Assembly (NCBI GenBank): GCA_022432975.1
Contig: CM039505.1
Span: forward strand, 47,102,544 to 47,166,543
DNA: 64,000 nucleotides
Origin: Begonia masoniana
Lineage: Eukaryota; Streptophyta; Magnoliopsida; Cucurbitales; Begoniaceae
Direction of reading: 5' to 3'
Below, in pieces: positions 1 to 12,040 of this stretch. The notes beneath the pieces are model-generated. The model made no database searches and was not told the origin of the DNA. It saw only the letters and a program-made list of their open reading frames with translations. The position numbers and the translations under genes are program-made. Position 1 is the stretch's first letter. Each line of letters opens with the position of its first letter.

Positions 1-2363
1 TGAGGGAGAATTTAGCACATTTCGTGCTAATCCAAAGCAACAAAAAGAGAGGAAGAAAGAAAAAATAAAGGAGGAAAGAGTGAGAATTGACCCTCAATTT
101 CTTGAGAAGAGTCGATCCTCTCAGCAAGAGGAATCTTTTGATCCTAAAATCAAGACTTAAAGAGAGAAGAAACAAGAGACATCAGGAGATAACAATCTCT
201 AATCTAACGGTTTTCCAAACCATGTTCAATATTATATGGTTTAGGTGGAAATTGGTGTATGGAAATATAGATCATATTCATGGTTAATTTTGATATCAAG
301 GACTTGAATGGATAAGAAATGAAGTTGCTAGATTTGCTGAAAAGATGTCGTTATTATTCATGCATCATTTTACTTTTCATAAAATAAGATTTGTATGTCC
401 ATATATAATGTATTATTAGTATAATCATGCATTCGATATATGCATAGTGAAGATATTCAAATCATGACTCATGAATTGTTTACATATGGAATGGAATTGC
501 GAGGAATATCATTGGTAACACTCGAACCCAATAGAGATCTAACCATTGATGGATTGTGTGATGTATGTAAAGTTGAAAAAATAAAAGCGACAAATTCTTA
601 GCCCTTCGGGTTATTGTTGTGACATGCAGATGTAATAGTAAAATAAAAGGTAGGATGTACATATGTGTGCAACTTTACACATGACGGTTATTGATAATGC
701 ATATTAGCATTCACATCATATATTAATATGGATAATGTATATTGATATTCACGTAATATGTTAATATGATAGTAAAAAAAAGTTAAACCATTTAAAATAT
801 GATATATGAACATGATTTGATACAGTTATCATAACATAGTATATACACTTGCATTGATTCACTTGTCATGACATAAGTTATGTGTGACAGTTGCATTGCA
901 TACTCATTACATATAATTGAGCATAAAATGAGAAGGTAGTGGAGGTTGTTGAAGAGATATGTCATTTAGGCAATGATTACCAATATCATGTTTCTAAACA
1001 TTCGCATTATGCATTGAGTTAATGGTATATGAGTTGAGATCATGAAAAATTAGTGAGTTGAGGGATCTAGGCAATGATTTGCACATCATTATGCATTCTT
1101 ACATATAGAAGAAAATGATAAACATGACATTGGGTAAAACATAACATTAAAATCGTTCGATGAATCTAGTAAAGAGCATGAGATTAAACATCAATAAAAA
1201 ATGTGTAGATAGTCTATAAATACAAACCATGTTTGGGATTAATACGAAAAGTGCACGAAATAACTTGCATATAAATTAGACATTAATGCGAAATGTCCGT
1301 TGGATTTTAGAAACATTATGAGATTAAACATTAAAGAAATATGTCTAACGTTTTACAGGTTCATTACAAGGAACTTTTTTTCGTAAAAGAACAAAAATTA
1401 TGAACTTGAATCAATTCAGAAAGGAACATCCAAAATCACCTACCTATGCGGTTTCATCTGTCCTTCGAATCTACCTCTTCATGTTCCGTTAAATGCAAAT
1501 CTCAAACCTTTAAACTCACAGAATATACATTCACTTCAACATCCAACATTTGATCAAATCCGCATCAAAGGACGAAGAAGGAAAAGGAAAAGGAAATGAT
1601 TTTTCTTACCAGCGACTTCTCTAATCGTCTACTCCGACCTTGAATTAAAATCACCTTGTGCCCGCTTTCTCCCTCTACAACTTTTGTGTTCTCTGGTTTT
1701 TCTCTCATAGAAAGAGAATTTTGGTTTGAGAAAATGTGTTTTGGGTATTGAAGACCCACAAAAGCATAAATCGAGAGAGAGAGTGCCTATCTCTATATTC
1801 CAAAAATTTAGATATTACTGTGACAACAAATCAGACTAGACTAAAAATTGATTAAAGTTCGAATTTCTAAGCGAAAGTAATTCCACGAATTACATATATT
1901 CTTGGAAAAATTATAGCATTCCCAACAAAACTCTTGCGAATAAGGAGAAACTATGAATATGAAATTAATGTTAAAAATCAAAACTTTGAAAATAAACTTT
2001 TGCTCAAAATCACATGGGTTTCTTCTCCATGAGGAAGATGACATACAGAAGGAGAGCACTGATTGGAAACGACGAATAGTCAATGGAGGGGCGTCGATCT
2101 TCAATGGCAAACGAATGGCTAGACTAACCAAAAACCATTGGGGCAGTCGTTTTTGTGTAGCAAAGAAGAACAATTTTCATGAAAAAGTCGAATGACAAAT
2201 GGAAAAATTCTTTTTTTTTGTTTATATTTTTTCCCAAAAATTATAGTTTTTTTTTTGAAATACAAAATTGTCGTTCGATGCGGAACAACTAGAGAAATTG
2301 ATGTTTCGACAAATTTCAAAATCTGGATTCTATAATCTCTTCCAACCAAGCTCTAATAATACT
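1..2363. other. AT-rich intergenic DNA, no gene recognised
   Basis: No open frame here resembles a known family. The short open frames at 87-287, 480-662, 1565-1759, 1841-2195 and 2119-2349 overlap one another on both strands and have low-complexity composition. A minus-strand stretch at about 2345-2363 reads like a degenerate tRNA-Met primer site (TATTAGAGCTTGG) and may be the leader of a lost copia element. I see nothing else in this stretch. Confidence 0.5.
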
Positions 2364-2643
2364 TGTTAGAAAATGAAAGGTAACCCGAAAAAGAAACTAT
2401 GAAATTAGGACACGGAAAAGAAATTATGAAATTAGGACAAACAAATATACGTTAATAGAGGAAAAAACCACAGGCATATGATAGTATCACTATTACGATT
2501 TAATACAAGTACAAGTTTTGTGACTCTAATTGAATTTATATAGAAAACAAAACTATAATTGACATTCACAGTACAGACCCAATTGGCTGGACCAAAAAAA
2601 ATTCGGATCACACCAAATAAAAATAAAAAAAAAAACTTACAAC
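2364..2643 (-). repeat. Candidate short LTR, no target duplication
   Basis: The stretch begins TGTTAGAAAATG and ends CTTACAACA on the plus strand, so it has TG...CA ends. Read on the minus strand it is followed at once by a degenerate primer-site sequence (TATTAGAGCTTGG), the order expected of a 5' LTR. It abuts the RNase H end of the copia element on its right. It does not match that element's own 5' LTR at 7630-8953, and I found no 5-bp target duplication, so it may be a different element or chance. Confidence 0.3.
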
Positions 2644-2657
2644 ACAGAAGAACCTCT

Positions 2658-3234
2658 TCACATGACACATAGGCTTAAGGCAGACCTCAATTCTTCAAAT
2701 CTCACACCATCCAAAGTTTTGGTAAAAATGTCGACAATTTGTTTCTCGGTCACCATATGCTCCAAAATAATAATTTTGTCCTCCACAAGAAATTGAATAA
2801 AATGATGTCGTATATCAATATGCTTTGTCTGAGAATGCTGAACATGATTTTTAAAAATATTGATTGCACTCAGATTATCGCAGTAGAGGGTCATGACACC
2901 CTGTGTGACACCATAGTCTCTCATCATTTGTTTCATCCAAAGAAGCTGAGTACAGCTGCTACCTGCTGCAATATATTCGGCCTCAGCAGTAGACAGAGAA
3001 ATCGAATTTTGCTTCTTGCTAAATCACGATACCAAGTTATGTCCAACATAAAAACATTCACCCGAAGTGCTTTTTCGATCATCATTAACTTCCTGCCCAG
3101 TCAGCATCACAATAACCCACCAGATTTGCATTAGAATCGAAAGAATACTAGATGCCATAAATAGTTGTTCCACTAATATATTTTAGAATTCGTTTAACCA
3201 ACACTAGGTGTGACTCCCTCGAATTGGCTTGAAA
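2658..3234 (-). pseudogene. Copia RNase H domain remnant
   Basis: The minus-strand frame 2658-2936 carries the C-terminal copia RNase H signature, including CDNLSAINI, the TKHIDIRHHF block and DIFTKTLD. The stretch 2937-3234 joins it to the reverse transcriptase frame and holds more RNase H sequence in shifted frames. RNase H removes the RNA strand after minus-strand DNA synthesis. The domain is broken by at least one frameshift and cannot be read as one protein. Confidence 0.8.
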
Positions 3235-4758
3235 TCAAGCGCATAAACCCACACTATAACAAATATCTGGCCAGCTAGCAGTAAGATATAATAGGCTTCC
3301 AATCATACTTCTATATAAACGTGGATCAACAGCAATACCTTTCTCATCTTTGGAAATTTTCTCATGTGTCCCAAGGGGTGTTCTACTAGGGCGTGCATTC
3401 TCAAGCTTAAATTTTTTCAATAAACTCTTGGCGTATTTGGCTTGTGAAATAAAAATACCATTCTTTGCTTGCTGAATTTGGAGTCCAAAGAAATAATTGA
3501 GTTCTCCAACCATATTCATCTCGAATTCTCCAGTCATTTGAGCCACAAATTCATCTACCATCGCCTGTGACACCGAGCCAAACACTATGTTATCAACATA
3601 AATTTGAGCAAGTAAGAACTGACCGTTGACACAGCGGACAAAAAGGGTTTTATCTACTCTCCCTCGCTCATATCCCTTGGTTAATAAATATTGAGTGAGT
3701 CGTTGATACCACGCACGAGGGGCTTGTTTAAGCCCATATAAAGTCTTCTTCAATTTATAAACATACTCGGGATGATGAGGGTCTTCAAAACCCTTTGGCT
3801 GAGCAACATAAACTTCTTCATTAAGAAAACCATTGAGAAAGACACTATTCACATCCATTTGAAATAGCTTGAACCGCATAACACACGCAATAGCCAATAA
3901 AATCCGAATAGATTCAAGACGAGCAACCGGAGCGAATGTTTCATCAAAATCAATTTCTTCAATCTGAGAATACTCTTGAGCAACTAGCCGAGCTTTGTTA
4001 CGAGTAATGTTTCCATGTTCATCGGTCTTATTCTTGTAAATCCACTTAGTACCAATAACGTTCACATCGGGAGGACACGGTACTAAGTTCCAAACTTGAT
4101 TTCGGGAGAATTGGTTGAGTTCGTCTTGCATAGCTCCTATCCAGTATTCATCTGGCAATGCTTCTTTCACATTCTTGGGCTCGATCGTTGATGTAAAGCA
4201 TGCCATTTGAACCATGTCACGATAATTCACCCTCGGCTTATCTCTGGTTCGTATACCATCATTTAAACCTCCAATAACCTCATCTGTAGGATGATTCTTC
4301 TGAACACGTGTGGATGGTTGTCTGTTGTGTGTGGTATTCACTTCTACTTCATCACCAGTCTCTGTGTGATCTATGACACCGCTTGAGACATCCTCTGTGA
4401 CACCGGATGGAACACTAGCGTCTTCATTGTTTGACATTTGATTTGCATCTTCTTTCGGATTATATGCTGTGTCCAGAGAGTCATCTACTTGAACGTTTGT
4501 AGATTCGATAACAGTTCTAGTTCTTTTGTTGTAAACTTGATAAGCATGACTATTTATGGCATAACCAAGAAAGATAGTTTCATCACTCTTGGGATCAAGT
4601 TTCCCCATGTGTTCCCTGTCATTCAACACAAAGTAGATGCTGCTAAACAGATGAAAATAGTTAAGATTTGGAGTTTTACCTTTCCATATCTCATAGGGTG
4701 TCATAGAAGTTTTGCCGCGGAGATACACCCAATTAATGGTATAACAAGATGTGTTCAT
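3235..4758 (-). pseudogene. Copia reverse transcriptase domain
   Basis: A 507-residue minus-strand frame. Its first third is the end of integrase and a variable linker; from about residue 200 the RVT_2 reverse transcriptase starts. Landmarks are GTKWIYKNKTDEHGN, ARLVAQ, DFDETFAPVARLES, the first catalytic aspartate block FQMDVNSVFLNG, LYGLKQAPRAWY, and YVDNIVFG where copia enzymes have YVDD. The second active-site aspartate is therefore Asn here, so the enzyme would be dead even if expressed. Two nonsense codons at 4759-4806 cut it off from the integrase frame. Confidence 0.88.
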
Positions 4759-4806
4759 AGGTTCAGCTCAGAACTTTTGAGGAACATCCCTTTCATGTAA
4801 CATAAC

Positions 4807-5493
4807 TCAAGCAATCTCTGCCAAAGTACGATTCTTTCTTTCAACAATCCCGTTTTGTTGAGGAGTCTTAGGTGCCGAGAATTCATGAGCAATTCCTAGA
4901 TGCTTACAGAAATCCGAGAATGCAGAATTTTCAAACTCTCTTCCATGATCACTGCGGATGCGTATAATCTTCAAGATAACACAATCTTTTTCACGTTGAA
5001 GTCGAGTACACATTGATTTGAAGACTCTAAAAGTATCGGACTTTTCTCTAAGAAATTCCACCCATGTGTAGCGTGAAAAATCATCAACAGTAACGAAGAC
5101 ATACCGTTTTCCTCCAATACTTTCAATAGGTATTGGCCCCATTAGATCAATGTGGAGTAATTCAAGTACCCGGGTAGTTGTGGATGACTGTGACATCGGG
5201 TGTGACACCTTGGTTTGCTTTCCGATTTGACATAGTCCACATAATTTTTCTTCATCAAACTTTAATACAAGAATTCCCCGGACAACACTTTTCGAAATAA
5301 GCTTTTCAAGCATTCTGAAATTAACATGTCCTAACTTTCTATGCCATAGGATAGTGTCTTCCATACTCGACCGAAGGCAGGTAGACGAAGAAGAAATAAG
5401 ATAGCAATTGTCGGATGATCTAACTCCTTCAATAACACACTTATTGTTTTGATCGGACACCACACATTTTTCTCTTGTGAATTGCACATTCAA
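4807..5493 (-). pseudogene. Copia GAG-pre-integrase and integrase core
   Basis: The frame starts in the GAG-pre-integrase region (LWHRKLGHVNFRMLEKL), then the CGLCQIGKQ zinc-binding part, then the rve integrase core. The D,D,E triad is visible: HIDLMGP, IRSDHGREFEN and GIVERKNRTL. It ends at a TGA in place of an Arg codon (LAEIA-stop-VMLHE); a second TGA stands where a Trp is expected shortly after. Both fit C:G to T:A transitions, the usual decay of methylated plant transposons. Confidence 0.85.
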
Positions 5494-6071
5494 TTATTGA
5501 TCACAAAGCTGGCTAATACTAATTAGATTAGATTTCAGACCATTTACCAATAAAACATTACTCAACTTTGATAAACCAGGAACATTCAACGTTCCCCTTC
5601 CAATGACATCCGTTGAAACACAATTGCCGAATGTTACTTTTCCCACGGATTCGGGTATAATATCCTTCAAATATCTCTCTTCGCCTGTCATATGTCTAGA
5701 ACATCCGCTATCAAAATACCATACATTGGTTCCGATCGCCTTTAGTGAAAGATGTGTGACATTACACTTCACTTTTGATTTCTTCACCCATTTATGATAA
5801 GGGAATCTATAAGAAGAGGCATTTCTAATAGTACTCAATCTTAAGTCAGCAAGATAAGTAAAGCATTTAGGGCGAATATGACCACGGCGTTGGCAACAGT
5901 GACACACAGAACCATATATGTTACATTTTCTGCTTGCAGCATGGTAGAAGTTATAGGAATTTGATTTTCTGTCAATTCTTCGAATTCTGTTAGCACCTTG
6001 CTTTTCTTTGTAATCAAACCCCTTGGCTGACACCGGCTGTACACCGGACTTTCCCTTACGAATTTCATCAT
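5494..6071 (-). pseudogene. Copia protease region
   Basis: The minus-strand frame 5494-6033 contains the copia aspartic protease motif WYFDSGCSRHMTG near residue 105 and, at its end, the block NLISISQLCDQ that precedes the GAG-pre-integrase domain. An in-frame TAA separates it from the integrase frame. An overlapping frame extends to 6071. The protease would process the Gag-Pol precursor in an intact element. Confidence 0.82.
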
Positions 6072-6299
6072 AGAGTGATTTTTCTTTACTGCTATAGTCT
6101 TTGAAACTTAACTTTCACCTTTGAATCCTAATCCAGACTGATTTACGCTTGATTTGCTGACGTTTAAAATATCATCTAGATTAGAGGAACCCGAATTCAG
6201 CATTTTGACATTTTTCTTCATGAGGCTTATCTCGTTGGTTAGATCATTAGCTTCATCCTGACTTGTTTTCAGCTTTGTCTCCAAATCATCAATAATATT

Positions 6300-6791
6300 T
6301 TAAAGATTGTTCTTCTCATCTTTCAAATTTCTAATCTGAACGTGTAGAAGCTGATTTACTTTAACAAGCTCAGTCCATTTCTCATGCAAAAACTTGTATT
6401 CTCCAATAAGATCTTCTTTTGTGACTGGTTCTTCGTCTTCATCACTACTATTGGAAAAACTGTCTGTGACATCGTGTATAACACCACCATTTTCTTCACA
6501 TTCTGCCTTTCCAACGAGCGCCACATGGTTGCTTTGAAATTCATCTTCCTTCTCTGACTCATCCTCACTCCAGGTTGCATTCAGTGAATTCTTCTTTTTC
6601 TTCAAAGTATTAGCACATTCTGCTTGTATATGCCCGAAGCCTTCACACTCTCGGCACTGAATGCCTTTGTTCTTGAATGGTTGATCAGACACATAAGTTT
6701 CTTCTCTGTGCTTCGTGTTGCTTGAAGAACCATTTTTGAAGTTTGTGACACCCTGTTTGACACCGCGAGTATTTCTTCCAAATCTCTTCAT
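6300..6791 (-). pseudogene. Copia gag C-terminal part with zinc knuckle
   Basis: A 163-residue frame holding a CCHC zinc knuckle (CRECEGFGHIQAEC) near residue 47, followed by a lysine-rich run and an acidic stretch (WSEDESEKEDE). The knuckle is the nucleocapsid part that binds element RNA. The rest (to residue 163) is predicted to be coiled-coil-like and rich in Glu, Asn and Lys. Frame breaks separate it from the gag frame at 6834 and from the protease frame. Confidence 0.8.
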
Positions 6792-6833
6792 AACTCTGCT
6801 GAAATTCTTAGAAAGTAGGGCTAAAGATTTCTC

Positions 6834-7568
6834 CTAGTCATCTTCATCATGCTCGTTGTAATTCTGTATCTCTGTTTTTAAAGCAACTCCCTTTACCTTC
6901 TTTATTTCGGTGTCTCCTCCAAGATTCATTTCGAAAGTTCTAAGTGATCCCATCAGCTCTTCTAGCTTCATTTTAGACACATCTTTGGCTTCTACCATGA
7001 CAGTAACTTTATAGGCAAATCTTTGTGGCAAAGACTGTAGAGTTTTTCGTACAAGTTTTTCTTCAAAAATCATCTCACCGAGAGCAAACGCTTCATTTGC
7101 TATGTCACATAATTTGGTGTTGAACTCGCTAATAGTCTCATCTTCCTGCATCTTTAGATTCTCAAATCGAGTGGTTAACATTTTCATTTTGGACAACTTT
7201 ACCGTAGATGTTCCTTCATAGGTGGTTTGAAGAATTTTCCATGCCTTTTTTGCCGATTCGCATGTGGAGATGAGTCTGAACTGAATTGGATCCACGCCAT
7301 TAAATATAGCATTTAGAGCCTTTGAATTGCTGTGTGCCAAAGCATCTTCATTTGCCGTCTAATTTTCTTCGGGTTTTGGAGATATAATACCTTCTGCATC
7401 GGTGTTCATAGGATGATTCCAACCTGTTAGAATAGATCTCCAAGCCTTCTCGTCAATAGCTTTAATGAATGCCCTCATCCTTGCTTTCCAATAAGCATAA
7501 TTACTTCCATCCAATAATGGTAGACGCATTGTAGAACCTCCTTCTTTCATAGAGTCCATCGCACACAA
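6834..7568 (-). pseudogene. Copia gag N-terminal part (UBN2-type)
   Basis: Two consecutive minus-strand frames, 7359-7568 and 6834-7340, separated by one stop. The first holds the start of Gag (MDSMKEGGSTMRLPLLDGSN, then YAYWKARM). The second holds the UBN2 capsid-like core (AKKAWKILQTTYEGTSTVKLSK, SEFNTKLCDIANEAF, KTLQSLPQRFAYKV). Only one stop splits the two, so gag is better preserved than pol here. It forms the virus-like particle in an active element. Confidence 0.85.
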
Positions 7569-7616
7569 ACTATAATCATGTCCTGATGATCCCGCTTAAG
7601 AAACAAAAGCGACCCA

Positions 7617-7627
7617 CTCTGATACCA
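7617..7627 (-). other. Primer binding site, tRNA-Met type
   Basis: On the minus strand the stretch reads TGGTATCAGAG, complementary to the 3' end of initiator tRNA-Met, the usual primer for plant copia elements. It lies two bases inside the 5' LTR that ends at 7630. Confidence 0.85.
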
Positions 7628-7629
7628 AT

Positions 7630-8953
7630 TGAAAGATTAAGATCAGTTATGCGATGTCACACAAGGAACTTCGTGTGACACCAATAATTAATGCAATGAT
7701 GGATAATATAAATATGCGAAAATAAATGACACAGGAGGTTGGTAACGTAGTTCGGCAACCAGCCTACGTCTGCGGGGCCACGCCCAGATATAAAAACATT
7801 TCTTTGAGTTCACAAAGTTACAAGACAATCGGACTTATACAAATAAAGACTCCCTTTTATCTTTGTCGCCGCCTCTAGCTAACTTCCCCAAGGAAACTGT
7901 TTTTGCGAGATCCCCTCGACTTTAGATCGACCTCTCCCGAGATCTAGAAAACAACAAGATCCCCTTGTTGTTGATTCCTCCCGGAATCCGTGTTATGGAA
8001 GATCCCTTCGCCCACAATCAAGAACGACAAGCTCCCCTTGTCTAAAAACAGAACTCCTCCCGAATTCGGATGCAGTCTCCTCCCGAGACTGAGCTTCAAT
8101 GAAGAACAAAGAAGATTGCCTCCTGGAACACCGTCTGGAACACCAACACGTTGTCTTCAGACGCAATACTCAACACACAATAAATCGATGCAATCCACAA
8201 TATAAGAAGAGTGTGTAAAACAATCACAAACCCAAACGCAAAAACGTTAGAAGTGAAAGATAAGCGACGACTTGGAAAACGAAGAAACCTTCTCTCGTGA
8301 AAATCAAAACTCCGTCGTCAAAGAACAATCATCGACAACTCACAGTAAGCGTGAATGAAAGGATTAACAATTTGTTGGACAAACGCAATCGTCGGTGTAG
8401 AATAAAATCGCCCCAAAGAATAAAGACTTTTATCTCTCAAGAATAATGGCTTCAGCTCACTTCTTCAGAAAAACGAAGGCTTAAATATAATAGGTAACAA
8501 CCATCTCTTCAATTTAATTCAGTTACCAAAATAGAATTAACATCGCAAGAATTAAGGAAAACAAATCTTAACAAATTCGGTTGATTGACATCACGTGTGA
8601 TACTTTAGGAAAGTATCTTCAACAACTTAGATATTCGTCGAAAAACTTAGGAAAGCATTCCATTATTCATGGTAACTCGAAGCCCAACAGATTTCACCAA
8701 ATCTCCGTCAAATCGGCTTATCAAAACAAACTTTTCCAAAAAGCAAGTGCCTTTAGCTTTTTCAATAACTTTCCTAATATTCTTGTTTCCTTATTTTTCT
8801 CTTCAACAAAATCTTCATGATTACAATATGTATCTATCCAATAATCTGAATATAATATTTCTTGATCACAAAGAAATAAATTATCAATTTGGAAAATAAT
8901 GGAATAAAATATTATATCCATATAAATATATTGCCAAAAAATCAATGCCAACA
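7630..8953 (-). repeat. 5' LTR of the SIRE-like copia element
   Basis: The boundaries are the primer site on the left and the terminal sequence TGCCAACA on the right (TGTTGGCATTG as the LTR start on the minus strand), giving TG...CA ends and about 1.32 kb. It contains a conserved-looking stretch (CGGCAACCAGCCTACGTC) and a purine/pyrimidine-rich leader. Short frames such as 7990-8205 and 8581-8899 are not genes. The matching left LTR is missing. Confidence 0.7.
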
Positions 8954-9218
8954 CATATGCAAAATCTTTGCATTTACAGTAGTATTAATACATATGTAAT
9001 TACTATATCAATGTACATTATTTTGATTAAATATACTCTATAGTTTTTAACAGTGAGATTCCCTATAGTACACAATTTCTTATTATACTTTGTCTCCTAA
9101 CTTACCAAAAAAATTGACAATACAAGTGTTTCTGATTTAACATTCATCAATGTGGAAACATTAATAGCATTACTTTATTGATTTGAGCAGAACTATTAAC
9201 TATCCATTTTCTACAATT

Positions 9219-9425
9219 TCATAAATTATCAAACTTACTTTTCTGGGTATCGAAAATACTTAACATTTCATTGATTCGTGCTGAAAAATTTTCAATTTTT
9301 ATGTGAACTAGGCATTCATATTTCTTTAATGATGAAGTGAAATGCATGAACTTACCTTCAGTGCTCTGCCATTGCCAATGCTCTCCAAAATTAATTTTCA
9401 ATTTTTTGAATAAATGATCTCTCAA
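9219..9425 (-). other. Exon-like block conserved in both duplicate copies
   Basis: The minus strand holds an open stretch (EHWQWQSTEGKFMHFTSSL in one frame) that is nearly unchanged at 43472-43660 in the other copy. A textbook splice donor, GAAG followed by GTAAGT, sits at 9350-9356 on the minus strand, with an alternative frame ending in GNGRALK just before it. It could be one exon of an old gene. I do not recognise the family and no second exon is convincing. Confidence 0.25.
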
Positions 9426-9783
9426 GTGCTAATATTACTTTATGTTTTATTTTGCATAATAGTTGAATACAACACAATGTGTATCTCGTATGTACTCCAT
9501 TAGTATGATTAAAATAATCAATCAATTAAACGGTGACAAATAATGTGTAAAATTAAATATTTAATACAATTTTAATGCATTTCATTACGTAAAAACACGT
9601 CAGGACAATATTTTATTTGTTAAAAATCAAATCTAATTAAGTTTCAATCATAAATAATTTTAAATAAGATAAAATATATAGAAAAGCACATAATTAAAAT
9701 GTATAAAAAGAAAATAAATTGTATGCTTTACGTAAGAATTGTATGCTTTATTTTGAAAAGATATATATATATATATATTTATT

Positions 9784-10227
9784 AAATTTTAAATATGATA
9801 TATCTATCTAAAATGAAATTATGATGGATAGTTTATATAAAGGATGGAAAATTCGTAAACCTGCTGACCGACATGACCAGTCGGATCAATCAGCCACTTC
9901 CTATCCATGTATGGAAAAAATAAGGAGCTTAAATTATGTCATTAATATATTACTGAATTAAAAATTAGTTATGGCTCTAAAATATAAAATTATTTAATTA
10001 TTATATATATAATTTTAAATATGATATATCTATCTAAAATGAAATTATGATGGATAGTTTTATGAAAGGATGGAAAATTCGTAAACCTGCTGACCGACAT
10101 GACCAGTCGGATCAATCAGCCACTTCCTATCCATGTATGGAAAAAATAAGGAGCTTAAATTATGTCATTAATATATTACTGAATTAAAAATTAGTTATGG
10201 CTCTAAAATATAAAATTTATTTAATTA
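9784..10227. repeat. Tandem duplication of about 230 bp inside copy 1
   Basis: The sequence from TTTTAAATATGATATATC through GGCTCTAAAATATAAAATT occurs twice in a row, at about 9787-9990 and 10012-10219, differing at few positions. The other copy of the segmental duplication (43885-44063) has it once. Both copies contain the block GACCAGTCGGATCAATCAGCC. Confidence 0.85.
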
Positions 10228-11779
10228 TATATTCAAGCCAAGGGATGAACACAATCCTAGTTGATCATGTCTTGCCCTTTAATTATAATGTAAAACGATG
10301 GAGAGAGCAGGAGCTCGTCTAGGTCAATTTATAAACTAGCGAAGTCCACTCAATTGCAATGGTAATAATCCGAGCTGGCTCAATTAACTTAAACAATCAA
10401 GTTCAGCTAAAGATTTGGGATCGTGACCTCGACTTTCACTAACTTAACATATATGCGACAATTTTTCTGACGTGTAGAGTCTAGGTTATTGATGTAGGAT
10501 TATGCACTTCCACTAGTGTGTGTTGGGCCTCACAATCGATAAAATATTAAGTCGTCTTTACCTTCACAAGATAAACCGTCACAGAATGTTCTTCAGGAAG
10601 TAAAGTATCAAATATCCAATAATTATACCAAAAAAAAGAAGAAGTAAACAGAGTTCTCACATAGTGAAAGATATTAATATCTCGAAAAGACAAGAAAGGA
10701 AATAAACGGAAACATTTTTTAGCAAACAACTATCCTAGCCTCTTCAATCTTTACCTAAGAAAAATGGGAGCCTTTTGGGGTAAGAGATTAACTCAGTAGA
10801 GAATTCTGTACTAGAACAATAAAACCAGTGCATGAGAAAAACTGCTTTTATCATTTTATTTTTCTAAAAAACAATGAATCAATAAGTAAGATACAATGCA
10901 TTGATTTATATTCATAAATCAACTTTTATCATTTTAAAACAAGCTTCACAAGCCATTAGTGGACATGTACGAAAATATTGCTACATACCTGGATAGTTAT
11001 ATACAAAATAATGCCACCACCTACTTCCTTAGAAAGAAGTCTTAGTGAAAAGAAGGTCACCTATAGATTTTTGCACGTTGAATACTCCCAAGGTGCGTAA
11101 AATGAATGACAAGATCCATAAATCCGGTCTGTCATATAAGTGAGAAAAAGATTTGTCTCAAGACATGTTAGATTGCATATTGACCATAGCAACAAAACAC
11201 CCAAACCACGTTTAAGGGTACGAGTACAAACACATGTCATTACTGTCCCAATCCAACTTCGTGCATACAAAACAAAACACCTTCACACAACATAAGCTAT
11301 AAAGGAACAATCTTCGGTTGCTTTAGTTGTTTGATCTCAAAGCAAACGAAAACAACCAAAGATCTAATAAACAAAGGGGTCAACACTGCCCCAAAACAAC
11401 CCGAAGTTCGTTCGACATATATATCAATTGAATTACCATGCATGCATGAAATAAACATTTCAAACCAGTGAATATATAGTATTAAAAATTGACATGCTGC
11501 TAACCAAAACATATCGAGCTTTATATGTGTTAACTCACAAAATAAAAGTTTTGAAAACCATGATGCAATGTATGCTAGTAAAGAAACCCCTACCTCAATG
11601 ACGGTGAAAACCTTATCAATCAGCCGAAATGCGCTATTAGGAATATACATCAATCATAAACATGGTCAGAACCTAAAACAAAATTGATGTCAGAAATCTC
11701 CATTTCAAAACACAAAGGACAATGGTGGGTATCCCGAGCTGAAGATCCAAACTAGATGGAATAAACGACAAACTTTTCA

Positions 11780-12040
11780 TGAAATTTAGTGTGCGGTCGA
11801 CCAAGACTTTGTAAGGGTCGATTAAGGCTATGCAATGGTCGTTCATACGATCAGTCGACCATGACTCTGCATTGGTTGACCAAACCTTGCAGGGGTCGAC
11901 CTGTCTTTTGGTGAGGTCGATTGGTCTAGTTGGGAAGGTCGACCTGACTTGGAGCCCAAGTGGACTTTACTAGCAACTCTAATCAACTGGCCAGCCTCTC
12001 CGGTCGACCAAACGTGTTCCGTCAGTGGTTGATCTAGCTG
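11780..12040. repeat. GTCGAC-rich block
   Basis: About ten copies or near-copies of GTCGACC / GTCGATT / GTTGACC lie within 260 bp. The block is conserved in the other copy of the segmental duplication at about 56030-56290. The minus-strand frame through it (11843-12046) is a by-product of the repeats, not a gene. Confidence 0.6.

Larger units (their letters stand above)
2644..8953 (-). mobile_element. Decayed Ty1/copia retrotransposon (SIRE-like)
   Basis: Reading leftwards, the order is 5' LTR, tRNA-Met primer site, gag with a zinc knuckle, GAG-pre-integrase with protease, integrase, reverse transcriptase and RNase H. That is copia order (integrase before reverse transcriptase). The zinc knuckle followed by a lysine-rich, then acidic stretch, and the reverse transcriptase sequence, look like the SIRE/Maximus clade. 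No matching 3' LTR is visible left of 2658, so the 3' end is truncated or replaced. Many stops and frame changes make it inactive. Confidence 0.85.
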
